This document shows positions 34,995 through 45,888 of a DNA stretch of 64,000 bases, piece by piece. Both the position numbers and the translations under genes were made by a program. Source of the stretch: Perkinsus olseni. Lineage: Eukaryota > Perkinsozoa > Perkinsida > Perkinsidae. The notes below the pieces were generated by a model. It searched no databases and had not been told where the DNA came from. It was given only the letters and a program-made list of their open reading frames with translations. Every line of letters starts with the position of its first letter. The first letter of the stretch is position 1. The stretch lies in NCBI GenBank assembly GCA_013115135.1, contig JABANP010000025.1:124001-188000 (forward strand), in the 5' to 3' direction.

Positions 34995-35573
34995 ATCATC
35001 CCTGTTGTCTAAAAACGATAAGATTCTCTCATGATTCCGTTCAATGTGTGATCAAGATAACGACTGTTGCTGCTGCTGCTGGCTGTAGCAGTAGTAGCGG
35101 ATTGCCACTTTCTGTAACCTAAAAGATCAGTAGAGTTACTTTTTATATCTCCTTAGCCATTCTCCCATCGACTACACGAATCTTCGTTGCTTGTAAACTT
35201 GCTGTCACCGCGTGATGCCGCAATGATGACGGATCTATTCCGGCGAGCCAGAAACAGTTGAATATCATTTTTTGTTATATGCACGTATTGGAAGAGTCGC
35301 TGTGAAAAGTGTTCCTTGGTCTTGCTGCTGGATTGCTGCTGCTGCTGAGTCGTGGATTCCTGTAGTCCCAACGGGGTTGTTTCTTTTAGTAGTAGTATCA
35401 TCATCATCATAAACAGTGGCGAAAAGATTCGAGATAAGGGTCCACTCCTAGAAGATATATCCATTCCTCATTCTATTCAGCGTATGGCGAGACAGTAGTG
35501 ATAGTAGTAGTAGTAGCATATACAGTTGGTCTCGCTGTTCGTCCCAGAAGTATCATGATTACTACTACACGTC
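34995..35573. other. Convergent intergenic region with trinucleotide runs
   Basis: Between two convergent genes. It contains short CTG/TAG/CAT-type runs (35065-35100, 35330-35345, 35385-35410, 35495-35520). No coding exon supported. Confidence 0.5.
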
Positions 35574-36093
35574 TTAAGACTTGGTACTTTTAACGATGAT
35601 AAGGGTAGCTTTGTCAGACAGCGTGCATGCAACGTAGAAGTTCTTTTCGAGTGTTGAGTTCTGCAGTGCATAGTCAGAGGAAGTAGGCCTAGGCAATATC
35701 CTGTCCGAGTCGTCGGCCATGAGGAATTGCTCTGGCGATATCCAAATCCTCGAAAATGACGTTGAAACATTTCATTGTTGTCATCGATTTTAACATACAT
35801 CTTGAAACCCAAAACCATATCGTGTAACACGAGCATCACGAGAGTGAGCATACATACAGCAATGATGCACCAATGGCACATACGCATGCGGATGTACGCG
35901 GCCTAGGTTCTGATACGCTGAGTTGCGTTATACAGCTGGAGCGCAAACTGTTGACACGTGTTGGATTCCAGACCAGCGAAGTACAGTTCATTGCCTTCGC
36001 GTGCCAAACCTCGACTCGAACACAAGACACCACAGGATTGGGCTATCATCTGGACTCAGCGGCTCGATGAAGCAGATATACAGCAATATCCAT
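35574..36093 (-). CDS. Hypothetical small protein, 2-4 exons
   Basis: Not recognised. A possible start at ATG 36093 (MDIAVYLLHRAA) joins through a 41-nt GT-AG intron, with correct phase, to RGLAREGNELYFAGLESNTC and QQFALQLYNATQRIR. A middle segment could encode a hydrophobic stretch (IIAVCMLTLVMLVLHDMVLG) and MYVKIDDNNE. The final exon is SPEQFLMADDSDRILPRPTS, SDYALQNSTLEKNFYVACTL, then DKATLIIVKSTKS with TAA at 35576-35574. Composition hints at a secreted or membrane-anchored luminal protein, which would suit its GH20 neighbour, but this is inference. Confidence 0.42.
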
Positions 36094-36613
36094 ATACAAC
36101 CGCCGACCAAGCACGACAGGGCACGTCGTGAACCTCGCTGAACCTGCCCCCGTACAAAGAAAGAAAAAAATATTCGGTGTTTTGGGCACACTCGCAACAG
36201 TTGCTGGTCTGAGCGTCACAGCATGCGTGGAACTAATGGTAAGAGCAGACACAAGGGTCCTGCAACGGGCTGACACTTGCCGCTAGCTGAGACGGACAGA
36301 GTTGTGTGCCAAACACAACATAGGGGGACGAGCAAGGCGAGGTAACGACTCCGGCTCGAACTGTACCTCCAAGCACACGTGCTTTCCAAATCAAGCTCTG
36401 CACGAGCATAGAACGGTTAAAGGCGTCGTCGTTGATTGGTGAACCCGACAGTAGGTCTCCTTCATAAGCTCCATTCAATGATACGTTAGTGCCATCAACC
36501 AACGACGCTTATCCTCAGACTCGCCATGGCCTTGGTTCATGCAACGATTCAACCAGTCACCCGTTGTGTACTCGAAACTCGACAGAAAGGTCATCGTCGA
36601 AGCTTTTACTATG
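36094..36613. other. Intergenic region
   Basis: About 520 bp. Runs of A near 36160-36175; no exon or RNA gene I can support. May include the 3' UTR of the GH20 gene and the promoter of the small gene to its left. Confidence 0.4.
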
Positions 36614-38012
36614 TCATGTGGCCCTCTGCGACGGTCGCTCGGTGTGCCAGAAATTCTTTCCCGCTTCTCGAACGAGATCCCAAAAGTCAGCATAGGCCCT
36701 CTCCCCGCTTAAGTCCTTCGCCAAATCGGTCATGCACTCGCCCCAGCAGCTCACTGCAGCGCCGATCACCAAATGCTCTCGGTCCTTCCCGATAAGACGA
36801 CCGTTACGGCCAGGCGTCTGCGAGCCGCTCCTGAATGCGTCGAACTTGCCGATGGCCTGCACTGTCGGCTGGAACTTCGCGTCCAGGTAAAGCCTGCTCA
36901 AACACATGTTGATCGCCTTGAACCCCTGAGCGACCACGTCCTCCAGTAGAATTCGGCCGGCCATCTCGTAGGACTTCCACACCGTTACTATGTCGTTCTC
37001 TCCCGCCCCGCCAACCAGAAGGGATTCCTCCCAACGCAGATTGTGGGTTTGTATATGACGCGGTCTGTAGTTCTTGAGGTTGGCTTCGAAGGCCCGATAG
37101 GCCCGACTGTTGGAGACCTCATCGCCTCCAAGATGGAGCCCCAGGGGCAACTCGGCACGCAGTGGAGTAACAGGCAGGACGTCATCAAGCTCGGTGAGCA
37201 CCGTAGAGAGCAGCTGCCACATCGAGCCACTCTCGGGGTCGAGGTAGTCCTGAACGACGTGCTCAGGATGTGACATCTTCCACGCACCAGCGTGGCCTGG
37301 AATGTCGAGCTCTATCATTATCACAACACCCATCGAGGCGGCCACTGTCGGAGAGATCTCTCAACTCGTTTCTTGTGTAGTATCCTCGAACTTCGCCCCC
37401 TCTGTTGCACGCACCTCGACTCTCGTGAGCCAGCTCAGGCGCAGAGTCCAGCTCGATCCCGAAGCATTGATTATCGGTGATGTGCAAGTGGATGACATTA
37501 AGGCCCGCTTCCATCGATGCGAATTCGAGTATACGCATGAGCTCAGTGGCGGAGAGGAAGACATGTGATATGTCGAGGAGCAGCCCTCTGTACGGTAGTG
37601 CCCGCGGGGCTGGCGTCTTCCGAACGAACTCTGGTGCGGCACCACAGGCGGCGTCCAGGGCTCGCAAGGCCCCTTGAAAGCCCTTGGCGATGATGTTCGC
37701 GTCTCGGCCAGCCGCTCTGGTGACCTCGAACTCTTCGTTAGAAGTATTGAATGGTTGGCTAGGGGACTTTAACGTGATAGCGAAACGTGGGAGTGGAGGG
37801 TCGAGTCTTTCCGAGCAGCTTCTATTGTAACGACGCCAGAGTAGCTCCGCTTGATCAGGTGTGCAGACTTCGCACACGGGTCCGAACTGGGCCTCTCGGT
37901 CAGCTACTCTCAGCGGGTGCTTATCAAAGTAAGCCAATAACACTATGCTCCACAGTACAGAGCCGATGATAACGGCGAGAATCAGAGCTCGAATCCGTCC
38001 GAGTTTTGACAT
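36614..38012 (-). CDS. GH20 beta-N-acetylhexosaminidase, type II membrane form, with an apparent +1 frame offset
   Basis: Removes terminal GlcNAc/GalNAc from glycoconjugates. The preferred start is ATG 38012 (MSKLGRIRALILAVIIGSVL), which gives a short cytosolic tail and one membrane anchor; an in-frame ATG at 38093 would add residues. Then come luminal Cys-containing sequence, LPYRGLLLDISHVFLSATEL, MEAGLNVIHLHITDNQCFGI, SMGVVIMIELDIPGHAGAW, LGLHLGGDEVSNSRAYRAF (the catalytic HxGGDE pair) and the C-terminal barrel sequence to the stop at 36614. The two halves lie in different frames: after YYTRNELRDL one extra base (near 37352) must be skipped to reach TVAASMG. With it skipped, the spacing matches GH20 proteins exactly. 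No plausible intron explains the offset without deleting a core strand. Confidence 0.9.
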
Positions 38013-38377
38013 TACTGGAACCCTGAAGGGCCGAATTGACTTGTCTGTCTGACGTGAAATCAATACAGCCGATAAGAAAGTAAGTAACAGCATTATATCC
38101 ACAAAGTCAGTGTACGTTTGAATGAGTTGTATGAATTTATGTTGCCATCGGTGCCTCGCGCTCGGGCAGGAACTCGGTCTGAGCGTAGTGCCGTGACATA
38201 CCCAAGGCTTGCTGTCGCACCTAAGGAGACACGCACGAAGCCTTTTCGAGAAATTACAAACACGTCCAGCAGCCGTTACCCTGATAACGAGCGCCGCTGC
38301 ATGAGCACAACGGCCGTGGTGCCTCCTGGCATCGGAACAGGTACAGAGGCAATGGACAACATTCCCCGTCCGCTCGT

Positions 38378-38734
38378 CTAGCTGTACCTGATGTGAAGTC
38401 CGCGCGATTGTGCGAATATTTCTTTGAGGATGAGTAGGTCGATGGAAAGACTGCAGAAACTAACGATAGCGAGATGTAATGCCCAAGTGACTTCCCCCAC
38501 TTCGACAGTATTGAACTCGCTAGTAGCCGCCCACACGCAGCCCTCAGCTAGCGGACGTAGCGTCTGAATCTTCCCAAAGGCCGCCTCCAGCGAGACGCCG
38601 AGCCTCCACCGATCAGCTGCAAAACGTATCCGTTTGGCGTTGGGCATCGGAACCTGAAAACGGGAGGTGAAGAAGAACAGTCTGACGGGAGCGAGGGGCC
38701 AATGGACTCCGACGCTGGTGGTCCATCTTTCCAT
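38378..38734 (-). CDS. Hypothetical 118-residue ORF or 3' extension of the helicase gene
   Basis: Not recognised. A single open frame from ATG 38734 (MERWTTSVGVHWPLAPVRLF) to 38378, with a central block (FGKIQTLRPLAEGCVWAATS) and a hydrophobic C-terminal segment (LHLAIVSFCSLSIDLLILKE). It begins right after the helicase C-terminal exon, so it could be the helicase's last exon or a separate tail-anchored protein. Confidence 0.35.
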   Translation of the reverse strand: MERWTTSVGVHWPLAPVRLFFFTSRFQVPMPNAKRIRFAADRWRLGVSLEAAFGKIQTLRPLAEGCVWAATSEFNTVEVGEVTWALHLAIVSFCSLSIDLLILKEIFAQSRGLHIRYS

Positions 38735-38746
38735 ACCACACGAGCA

Positions 38747-41700
38747 AGTCGGTGCATCACCTCAGCAATCTGCCGGAAGCTCTCTTTGTCAAGTCGGACT
38801 ACTCTGCCATGCTCATCAACCCAGCTGAGCCATGCCCTCCAAGGCCCAGAGGCCTGCAGAGTGCTCCTATCGCCGATCACCACAACCTGGAATCCGATGC
38901 GAATCTCCAGACAGGTTGGCCAGCCTCACCCCATATCGAGCTCTCGTCAGCATCACATTAACGCGGCGGTAGTCGTTGAGGAAGCCTACCGCGTACTCAG
39001 GATTACTTCGAACCTGAAGGGAGGCCATAGGTCAGGTGACTGGCCAACTCGAGCTCCCGCTCACAGCCGAGAAGACGATCCAGCAGCGTTCGCTTCCTTG
39101 AAAGGCATCGACTGAGTCCACCGTCGGATCTGGTCCGCTCGAGTTGGGGCCCAGCTCACGGGACCTGAACACAGGCTACTGAGGGCACCCAGGTCGAGCG
39201 TACCCTTACCTCCTAGGATCCCTGTCAGCGTAAGCGCCTTGGATGATGGTCGTAGGGAGCAGGTGGAGCTGGCGCCTTAGGTACGTCCTCTGGGCTGCGT
39301 ACGGAGTGACCACGCCAATCTGAAGAGCTAACTGATAATATGTCAACCTCGGGACAACCACAGCTCACATCAGAATCTTTAGCACCCGCAGCAAGCAGGG
39401 ATTCAACCGCAAGAGCCACAGCACCAGCCTCTTCAACGTTGTAGTAACTGTCACAGCCCTTGTCAAAGGTCTCTCGAGTGGCACCTGTGCAAGGCGAGCT
39501 GCCTTCGTAACCTCAGCTGCCCTGATGCTCACCCCCAGTGTCCACGAAAACCACGCGGCTGCCGTGATCAGAGACAACACTGTCGCGGAAGATATCCGGC
39601 AAGACAAGCGAAGGCCAAGACTTGGACTTCCAGCTCGGGTGACAGGTGAGCTGGTGGTCGTAGAAGTGCTGACTCGAAAAGGCAGCCACCTCCGGATGCA
39701 TTCGGAACTGTTCACGCAGGAACTTGGGCTTCACTAATCTGAGAAGGGATGGAGGGCGGTCTGCCGGACAGAGTATCGGAGCGGATGACTATTGATAGGC
39801 AAGCAGCTGGTGGCCCATCACAGCGCATGCAGGGGGCGGATAGAAGCTCTGAATTCACGAGCAGGATGGACCGTCAGCGGCCTCTTCGAGGATGATTCAA
39901 CAACAGACTGATGCGGGCTCAAGCGAGAGTAGACTGCCCAGAGAATAAGGGGGCCTACTCGGAAGCTAGTAGCTCATCGAAGAGGCTGCGCCCTCCCGTA
40001 ACGGACGATAGTTGCCGATCGTCACCGAGAAGTACAACTTGCTCAGCACCCTGAGAACCGTCGATGCCACAGAAGGTAGCATCACACCGAAAGCCAGTTA
40101 CCTGCATGATGGGCAGCAGCGTCCCAGCTATGGTCAGCTGGCTGGCCTCATCCACTATCACCCGAGGGAGCTTCCTACCAGGCACCAAGGCGGCACTGTA
40201 GACTGTTTCCACATACACAGTGCCGGAGAGGGTGCTATCTGAAGGCATCACGTCGCGCGCCACGAAATTACTGTAACCAAACGTGCCTGTTTTCGGACGA
40301 TACCGCCTCGGTCTGGCTGCGTTCTCATCCTCATCATCATTAGTGTACACGGGTGGTGGCGTTACTAGGATACCCTGAGACTCGAGCTGGGCGTGGAGCA
40401 AGGCTCGAGCGGCGTGGGTTCCGGCACACACCATCACAGGCAACTCAGGGTTGGTTCTGAAAGCAGGCGTGCCACTACCAACGATGACCAACCCCGGGTC
40501 ATCTACTGGAGCCAGTGCTTGACAATGGCAACTACGGCAAACGTCTTTCCTGTTCCCGGGGGTCCTTGAATGAGCGTGAGGCGCGAAGACACGGCCGCTC
40601 GGACTGCCGATTGCTGAGACTCAGTGAGCCCTTCGAGGTCTGCAGATGCCGGCTGAGCGAAGCCGTGGTGGTGTGGTACGATAAACGGGCTCGCACGAGG
40701 CACCTCAGACATCCCTTCTATCCGTTCCTCAGCCGCCTCTGTGTGGCCTTCGAGCAGCAAACGACGGATGAAGGGATCCTGCCGAGTCCGATCATTACTG
40801 CTCAGAGCGAACACCGCTGACAGCTCCCGACTGCTAACCTGAATACCACGGCAAAGTCGAGAAGGGGTCGTCCAGGCAACGCGGTGATGGACTGCAACAA
40901 CCTTCTCGTAACCTATCATGGACGGCTCACTTGAGGGATATTGGCGGTCACGGGCACGCAGAGCCAATCCACTTGTCCGTCGTCAAGCGCTGCCTTGAAG
41001 GAAGTGGCCGCAGTAGGATGTGCCTTAGTATTCTCGTCATCCGAATTGGTGCCTAGCATCTCGGACAAGGCTTCTGAAGAGGCTGGGAAGACCTACAAGG
41101 GAACGAAGCAGTTGAACAGATGCAGTCCATCGCAGCTTACCCTGAGACGTATCTCTCCGAGGTTTCCATTTCGAGCGACTTTCGTTAGCTTGCCAAGCCA
41201 CAGCTCGTCCGTCGGGAACTGCACTGGCTGCTGCGGGAGAGGTCTCCGGCCGAAGGTCCGACACTTGCACCTCAGCTGAGTAGTGCCTGGAAGCTCATGT
41301 CACTGACGCGGTGGCGACAAGAACGGCGCACCGTTGAGATGACTCTCGGCATTCACTCTGAGTTCGGACTGCTCGCACGCAGCGCAGTTGACGGTGATGG
41401 TCTGCTTGGCCAGTGGGAGGCTAGCGGATATCCGCAGACGGGGATAGGCGAAGTACTCTGCGCCGCCGTTGTAGGCCTCCAAGCACTGCAAGGAAGCGGG
41501 AGGAGTGCCCAGGCAACTGTGAGGGCTATCCAGCGGACTCTAGGGTTCAACCATCGCCGATGAGTTACCCAGACTAACGCGGCGATGGACATCTCACCTC
41601 GCGTGGGCCGACTGAATTCAGGCGCCGCCCCGTTCGATGGTGGGCCTACCGAGTCAAGGAAGTTGAGCGTCGTGAGCTGATCAGGATGTGCCCGGCCTAT

Positions 41701-42830
41701 GAGGAACACATCTCCTCGAGCATAGCTCCACAATCGACTGTCGTCTAGGTAGTGAGAGGAGCTGTACCGCCCCTGACCGATGTCTAGGAGAAAGCGGACC
41801 TCGGAGGTAGAGCTGAGGACATCGCGAAGAACAACCTGAACATTAACTAATGGTCGAGCTGTGTTGTCACGCTAGTCGACCGAACACCAGTATAGCTTGG
41901 CCGCGAAATCTGCTCGAAGTGAAAGAGAGCTCACTGCCGCCCGCAGTTACTTACGTTAATTTTCAGCTCACGCTTGAAGTTGATGTAAGCATCGGCGATA
42001 GCGTCCGCTTGCTCCCGGATGATGGCTACTGACTGGTTGTGGAAGAAGCTGAGAGGGAAAGCGCCTTGAGGATGGCCTTAGCACGGGGGACCCGTCCCCA
42101 GGGGGGCTCGACCCTGGGCGTCGAAAGCACGGTCGCAACGACACCGGAAATGAGCTTACGCTGCGGCTCTAGCATCTCCGCCGAAACTACTCTCGGAAAG
42201 ACTGAGGTACTGAATGACGTGGTCCATCATAATGCGTGACAATCGTGGCTGGAGGCAGCATATTTGCAGGAAGTAGCAGAAGGCAAGTGGGGACAGGCTT
42301 GGGGGCTCGGGATTCTTCTTACCAACAGGAGCTGAACGTACCAACAACAGACGCAAATGAGCATAACTTCAGTCCGCCACGGGAGCCACCGGATACCCTC
42401 GAGACCACCAGCACCCCTTGCTCACCCAGCATCGTGGCGGCGACGTGCTCGGGATCGTACTGGTCATTGGGAGGGGCTTCTTTATTCAGCTGAGACATCC
42501 GCCGTTTGAGGCAGCTCAGCCACTAAAGAAAAGTTTGCCCGTTACACCAACTACCAAACTCCTCCCGCCTACTCTACGATCAGCCTCCCGATTCTCCAGG
42601 CCGAGATCACGGACCCTGACTAGCATCTCATTGACGCCTCTACCCTCAAAGACAGCCTCATTGTCCTCCTTCTGCCGGGGGCTACGCCGGAGAGACCGCC
42701 GGACAGCGCGATCCAGTAGCTGCGAGACGCTGGTCGTGGCAACCCATGCAGGAAGAGCTCTGATTGAGGAATTACTCCCGGGAGGGTTCGGGGCACTACG
42801 GTCACTTACTTAATAGTCTCCCCACATATC
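38747..42830 (-). CDS. UPF1/SMUBP-2-like superfamily 1B RNA/DNA helicase
   Basis: ATP-dependent helicase of the UPF1/IGHMBP2/SETX group. Motifs in order on the minus strand: I (Walker A) TLIQGPPGTGKTFAVVAIVK near 40560; II VIVDEASQL near 40160; III VVLLGDDRQLSSVTGGRSLF; IV LREQFRMHPEVAAFSSQHFY near 39710; V VDAFQGSERCWIVFSAV near 39110; VI VGFLNDYRRVNVMLTRARYG near 38970, followed by VVVIGDRSTLQASGPW after a short intron. N-terminal exons (41-42.8 kb) include VFEGRGVNEMLVRVRDLGLE, EHVAATMLGEQGVLVV and LWLGKLTKVARNGNLGEIRL. Motif II reads DEAS rather than the commoner DEAA/DEAT. The start near 42.8 kb is not fixed. A 48-nt segment (40235-40282) carrying the dispersed core is either an in-frame exon insert or an intron. 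Confidence 0.88.
40235..40282 (-). repeat. Dispersed core element, copy 3, within a 48-nt GT...AG segment of the helicase gene
   Basis: Minus sense GTTTGGTTACAG...ATAG, 48 nt, contains the exact core AATTTCGTGGCGCGCGAC (40269 to 40252). It is open in frame (it would encode FGYSNFVARDVMPSDS) and its removal also keeps the frame, so it can be read as an intron or as an exonised insertion. Confidence 0.75.
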
Positions 42831-43106
42831 CGAGTGAGTCCAGCGTCCTCTTCCTCGGTCCAAGAGCGACTAGAGCAGCATCGCCGTGCTGTGTGCCAGA
42901 GGGAAGCGGAAGACACTATGCGGCTGTATCGAGGGCTCAGCAGCAGGCGTTGGCAAAGGGCCATTTAATTATTGAATAACAAAACAAGAGGCATGCTGGG
43001 AGACATCTCTCCTGTGCGGTGGTATCTTAGGTCGCTCCTTGACTAACTCGGATGAACACAACCAGAGAGGAGATCACAGAAACTGTACCACTCAGTGACA
43101 TGAATT

Positions 43107-43672
43107 CTAGTCCACGAACCAGATTCTGGGAGCCCGGCAGTTCTCTATCTTCCCTCGGTACGCATTCTTATGATCGTCGTAGCCGGCAATACCTATTTTA
43201 GGGAACTGAACTTGGCCATCCTTCCACACCTGAGGCGAGAGCAAGACACTACTACTGCAGATGAGCTGATGTCTTGGTCTGAGTGAAACGTAGCACCACT
43301 TTACTGCAATCGGGAGTATCCCAAAAGATGGTACGACGGTCATCACCGATCAGACACTTAGCAGTAGAAGCCTATACGTCATAGCAGAAGCCTCGACGAC
43401 AGTCTATGTACAGCCTTCTTAGTTAAATGCCCGTCAGGAGACCCTCCTGGAGGTGTCTGCCGCGTGCCCAGGTTGCAGTCGAAGCAGAAGCATATGGCCA
43501 CTGGCCACACCCTTACCATTCGTCCCCGCCTGATGGCTGTCTTGTACTTGCGCCGGACATTCAGACGATTGTAGAAGCGCCAGATGACGGACTTCGACAA
43601 GTGTATCTTCCATCGCTGCTGACCGCATGGCAAGAGGCCAACCGACGACGATCCCTGCACTGTTGGTTGCCG
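43107..43672 (-). CDS. Hypothetical basic protein, 2-3 exons
   Basis: Not recognised. First readable block: QQRWKIHLSKSVIWRFYNRL with NVRRKYKTAIRRGR (about 43630-43520), strongly basic. Last block: LSPQVWKDGQVQFPKIGIAG and YDDHKNAYRGKIENCRAPRI, ending WFVD at TAG 43107. Small size, high Arg/Lys and compact exons would suit a mitochondrial ribosomal protein, but I see no diagnostic motif. Confidence 0.45.
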
Positions 43673-44660
43673 TAGGAGGCCCAAGGATGAAAGCATCGGA
43701 GAAACTGTGACAAGGTACCGGGAGGTAGAATCGAACCGGAGGCCTTATTCAGTATTGCGACGGAGGCCCCCCTCGCGAGCCGGCTGGCTAGTACAATGCT
43801 GAGAATGGGCCCATCACGTTCGACGCCCCGAAAGTGTGGTGTAGAAAGGGATCCACGCCCAGCTCAGGACATCGTGAGCCTGTACGCAACGGCTCCTGTC
43901 TGTTGTGAAATCAACGTGTGGGTACTGTGGGAACGCAAGAGCGCCAACCGAACTGAGAATCGACGACCTTCACGTGGTATCAGCAGATGGTAATGCCAAC
44001 GGCGTGATCAATAAGTCATGTACTCGAGTAGACTAGCAGCAGGGTTAGACAGGTGTAGAGCTATGGACAACCTTCCGGACATCCCGACTGCCGGGGCAGG
44101 GCGGATTATTCGCTTGCGTGGCAAGGTTACACCTGTAGGTCACACACCTTTAGGGCAAGGTCACACTGACACGAGCCACCAAGATAAGACACCTTGAGCC
44201 AATGAATAATCGCTCCAGTGCGGTTCGAGACTCGTATTGGAGGACGATCGTGGTGAGCAGGACGACATTAGTCCACTACTTTTCCACTTTGGACCCTCAC
44301 CTGTGACAATGGCCAGTAGCTAGTGAGGCCCACTAAAAAAGCAGCGAAGAATCAGCCAGTGAGCATGCGTGAGACGAGACCTATTTGCTCGCTTGCCTTT
44401 CCTTGACTGGAAGCTGAATTATGCGCTGCTTACCACGAGCATGCCAATTTCGTCCAGAGTCGCAGGTCGAGGCGCAAAGTGAGCTCTTGTGCACGCGTGC
44501 TAGGAGATTTCGCGCGCGCCCGGGATCTCTTGGATGCCAACAACCAAAAGTCCGGTAGTGGGTTTATGGAGGTTATCTGGATGGCGATACCATCCCGGAT
44601 GGCGACTGTCCGAGCATTCCTCGAACATGCAAAAGCTAGTTCATTATCCACGTTGTAAAA
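43673..44660. other. Intergenic region, about 1 kb
   Basis: No protein-coding exon supported. 43715-43800 contains a tRNA-like A-box/B-box pair in minus sense that does not fold into a proper acceptor or T stem. CG alternation (CGCGCGCGCC) lies near 44511. The remainder is unremarkable. Confidence 0.45.
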
Positions 44661-45561
44661 TGAACCGGATATTCGGAGTTGGAAAGAAGAAGGAGGCCCC
44701 TCCAGCTCCCACGGGGCCGTCTCTGGCGGAGACTAGTGAGCATCTGGACAGTCGAGTAGAACTATTAGACAAGAAAATAAAGCAATGTGATGAGGAACTG
44801 ATCAAGTAAAGGCTACAGCATGGCCTTTGTCTGTGAGGAAGGGGAGGCAGGTACAAGCAGCAGATGGCGACTCGGTCCGGGGCGGCTGGGGCCAAGCAAC
44901 GAGCATTGGCAGTACTTAAGAGGAAGAAGATGTATGAGGCTCAGAGAGATCAGATGATGAACACACAGTTCAATGTGGACCAGGTGAGAGGCTGCAGTGC
45001 CGCTGAGTCGGTGATCTCCTCCCGTGCTCAGGCCGCCTTCACCCAGGAGCAGATTCAAACTAACATCAACGTGGTGGAGTCCATGAAGGTAGCCAACCAC
45101 GCCATGAAGTCCCAGATGAACGAGTTGAACATCGATCATGTTGAGGACGTCGTGGATGACATGGCGGTAAGCTACCAGGGCTTGAGGGGGCATGGCGGAG
45201 CTCACGTTGTTTTAGGACCTGATGATGGACCAGGACGAGATCAATGACATTCTCGGAAGAAGTTATAATCTACCCGAGGGTTGCGATGATGCCTCCTTGG
45301 AAGCGGAGTTCTCTATGCTGGAAGAGGAAGTTGCTATGGACAAGGAGAATGAGCTTCGGGCGGTAGTGACTGAGGGAATGCTTCAATCAGGGATCGTCGT
45401 CGCGCTCATTCCAGGGACCATCTGCTCCGACGTACTTGCCGACCGCGCTGCCTGGAGGGGAGCAACAGCAATCCGCTGCCGCCGAAGGCTCAGCATCTCA
45501 CTCAACAGCGCCGGTAAAATTGCCTACTGGCTCCCGTCGCAGCGAGTATCCTTTTCTATAG
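44661..45561 (+). CDS. CHMP5: ESCRT-III protein CHMP5/VPS60
   Basis: Accessory ESCRT-III subunit that binds LIP5/VTA1 and modulates VPS4 at multivesicular bodies. ATG at 44661: MNRIFGVGKKKEAPPAPTGP, the typical MNR-[LI]-FG CHMP5 start. Exons join cleanly: LDSRVELLDKKIKQCDEELI, AGAKQRALAVLKRKKMYEAQ (basic helix 1), QFNVDQ, FTQEQIQTNINVVESMKVAN, KSQMNELNIDHVEDVVDDMA, MMDQDEINDILGRSYNLPEG and ASLEAEFSMLEEE. The C-terminal exon (PTYLPTALPGGEQQQSAAAE ... YPFL) replaces the usual short Pro-rich tail. Stop 45559-45561. Introns are about 43-60 nt with correct phases. Confidence 0.93.
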
Positions 45562-45888
45562 GTTGCCCTTGGGTCGACTAACAAGCCTCAATAAGGCAAA
45601 GATAACGGCCTTTTGTAGCAGCCCCGCCTGAGCGCGGTGAACTCATAGACTGTCGTGGCTCTAATTCAAATTGTAATTTTGCTGTCGGCATTTAAGGTTG
45701 CCCTTTGTTATATTTCATCCATTGTTTGTCTTTGGATGAGTCGGGTTCTAGTTGGCCAGGCCGAATGGCGATGGGACTTTCTGTTTTTCAGTTTTTCATT
45801 TTGCGGTAGACTCTTTCAACATGGTAGGCGATTCGACTAAATGACAAATTAGCCAATTTATGGATATCTTTTTTAGTCGGGCAACATT

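Noticed and set aside
40235..40282. Treating the helicase 48-nt segment as certain intron
   Set aside because: It is open and in frame, so exon retention is equally possible without transcript data; listed as a repeat copy only.
43715..43800. tRNA-like sequence (minus sense TAGCCAGCCGG and GGTTCGATTCT resemble A and B boxes)
   Set aside because: The T stem does not pair and no seven-base acceptor stem could be found at the right spacing, so I do not call a tRNA; at most a degraded tRNA-derived sequence.
44505..44525. Another copy of the dispersed intron core (TTTCGCGCGCGCC)
   Set aside because: It shares only CG alternation; the AATTTCGTGGCG half is missing.
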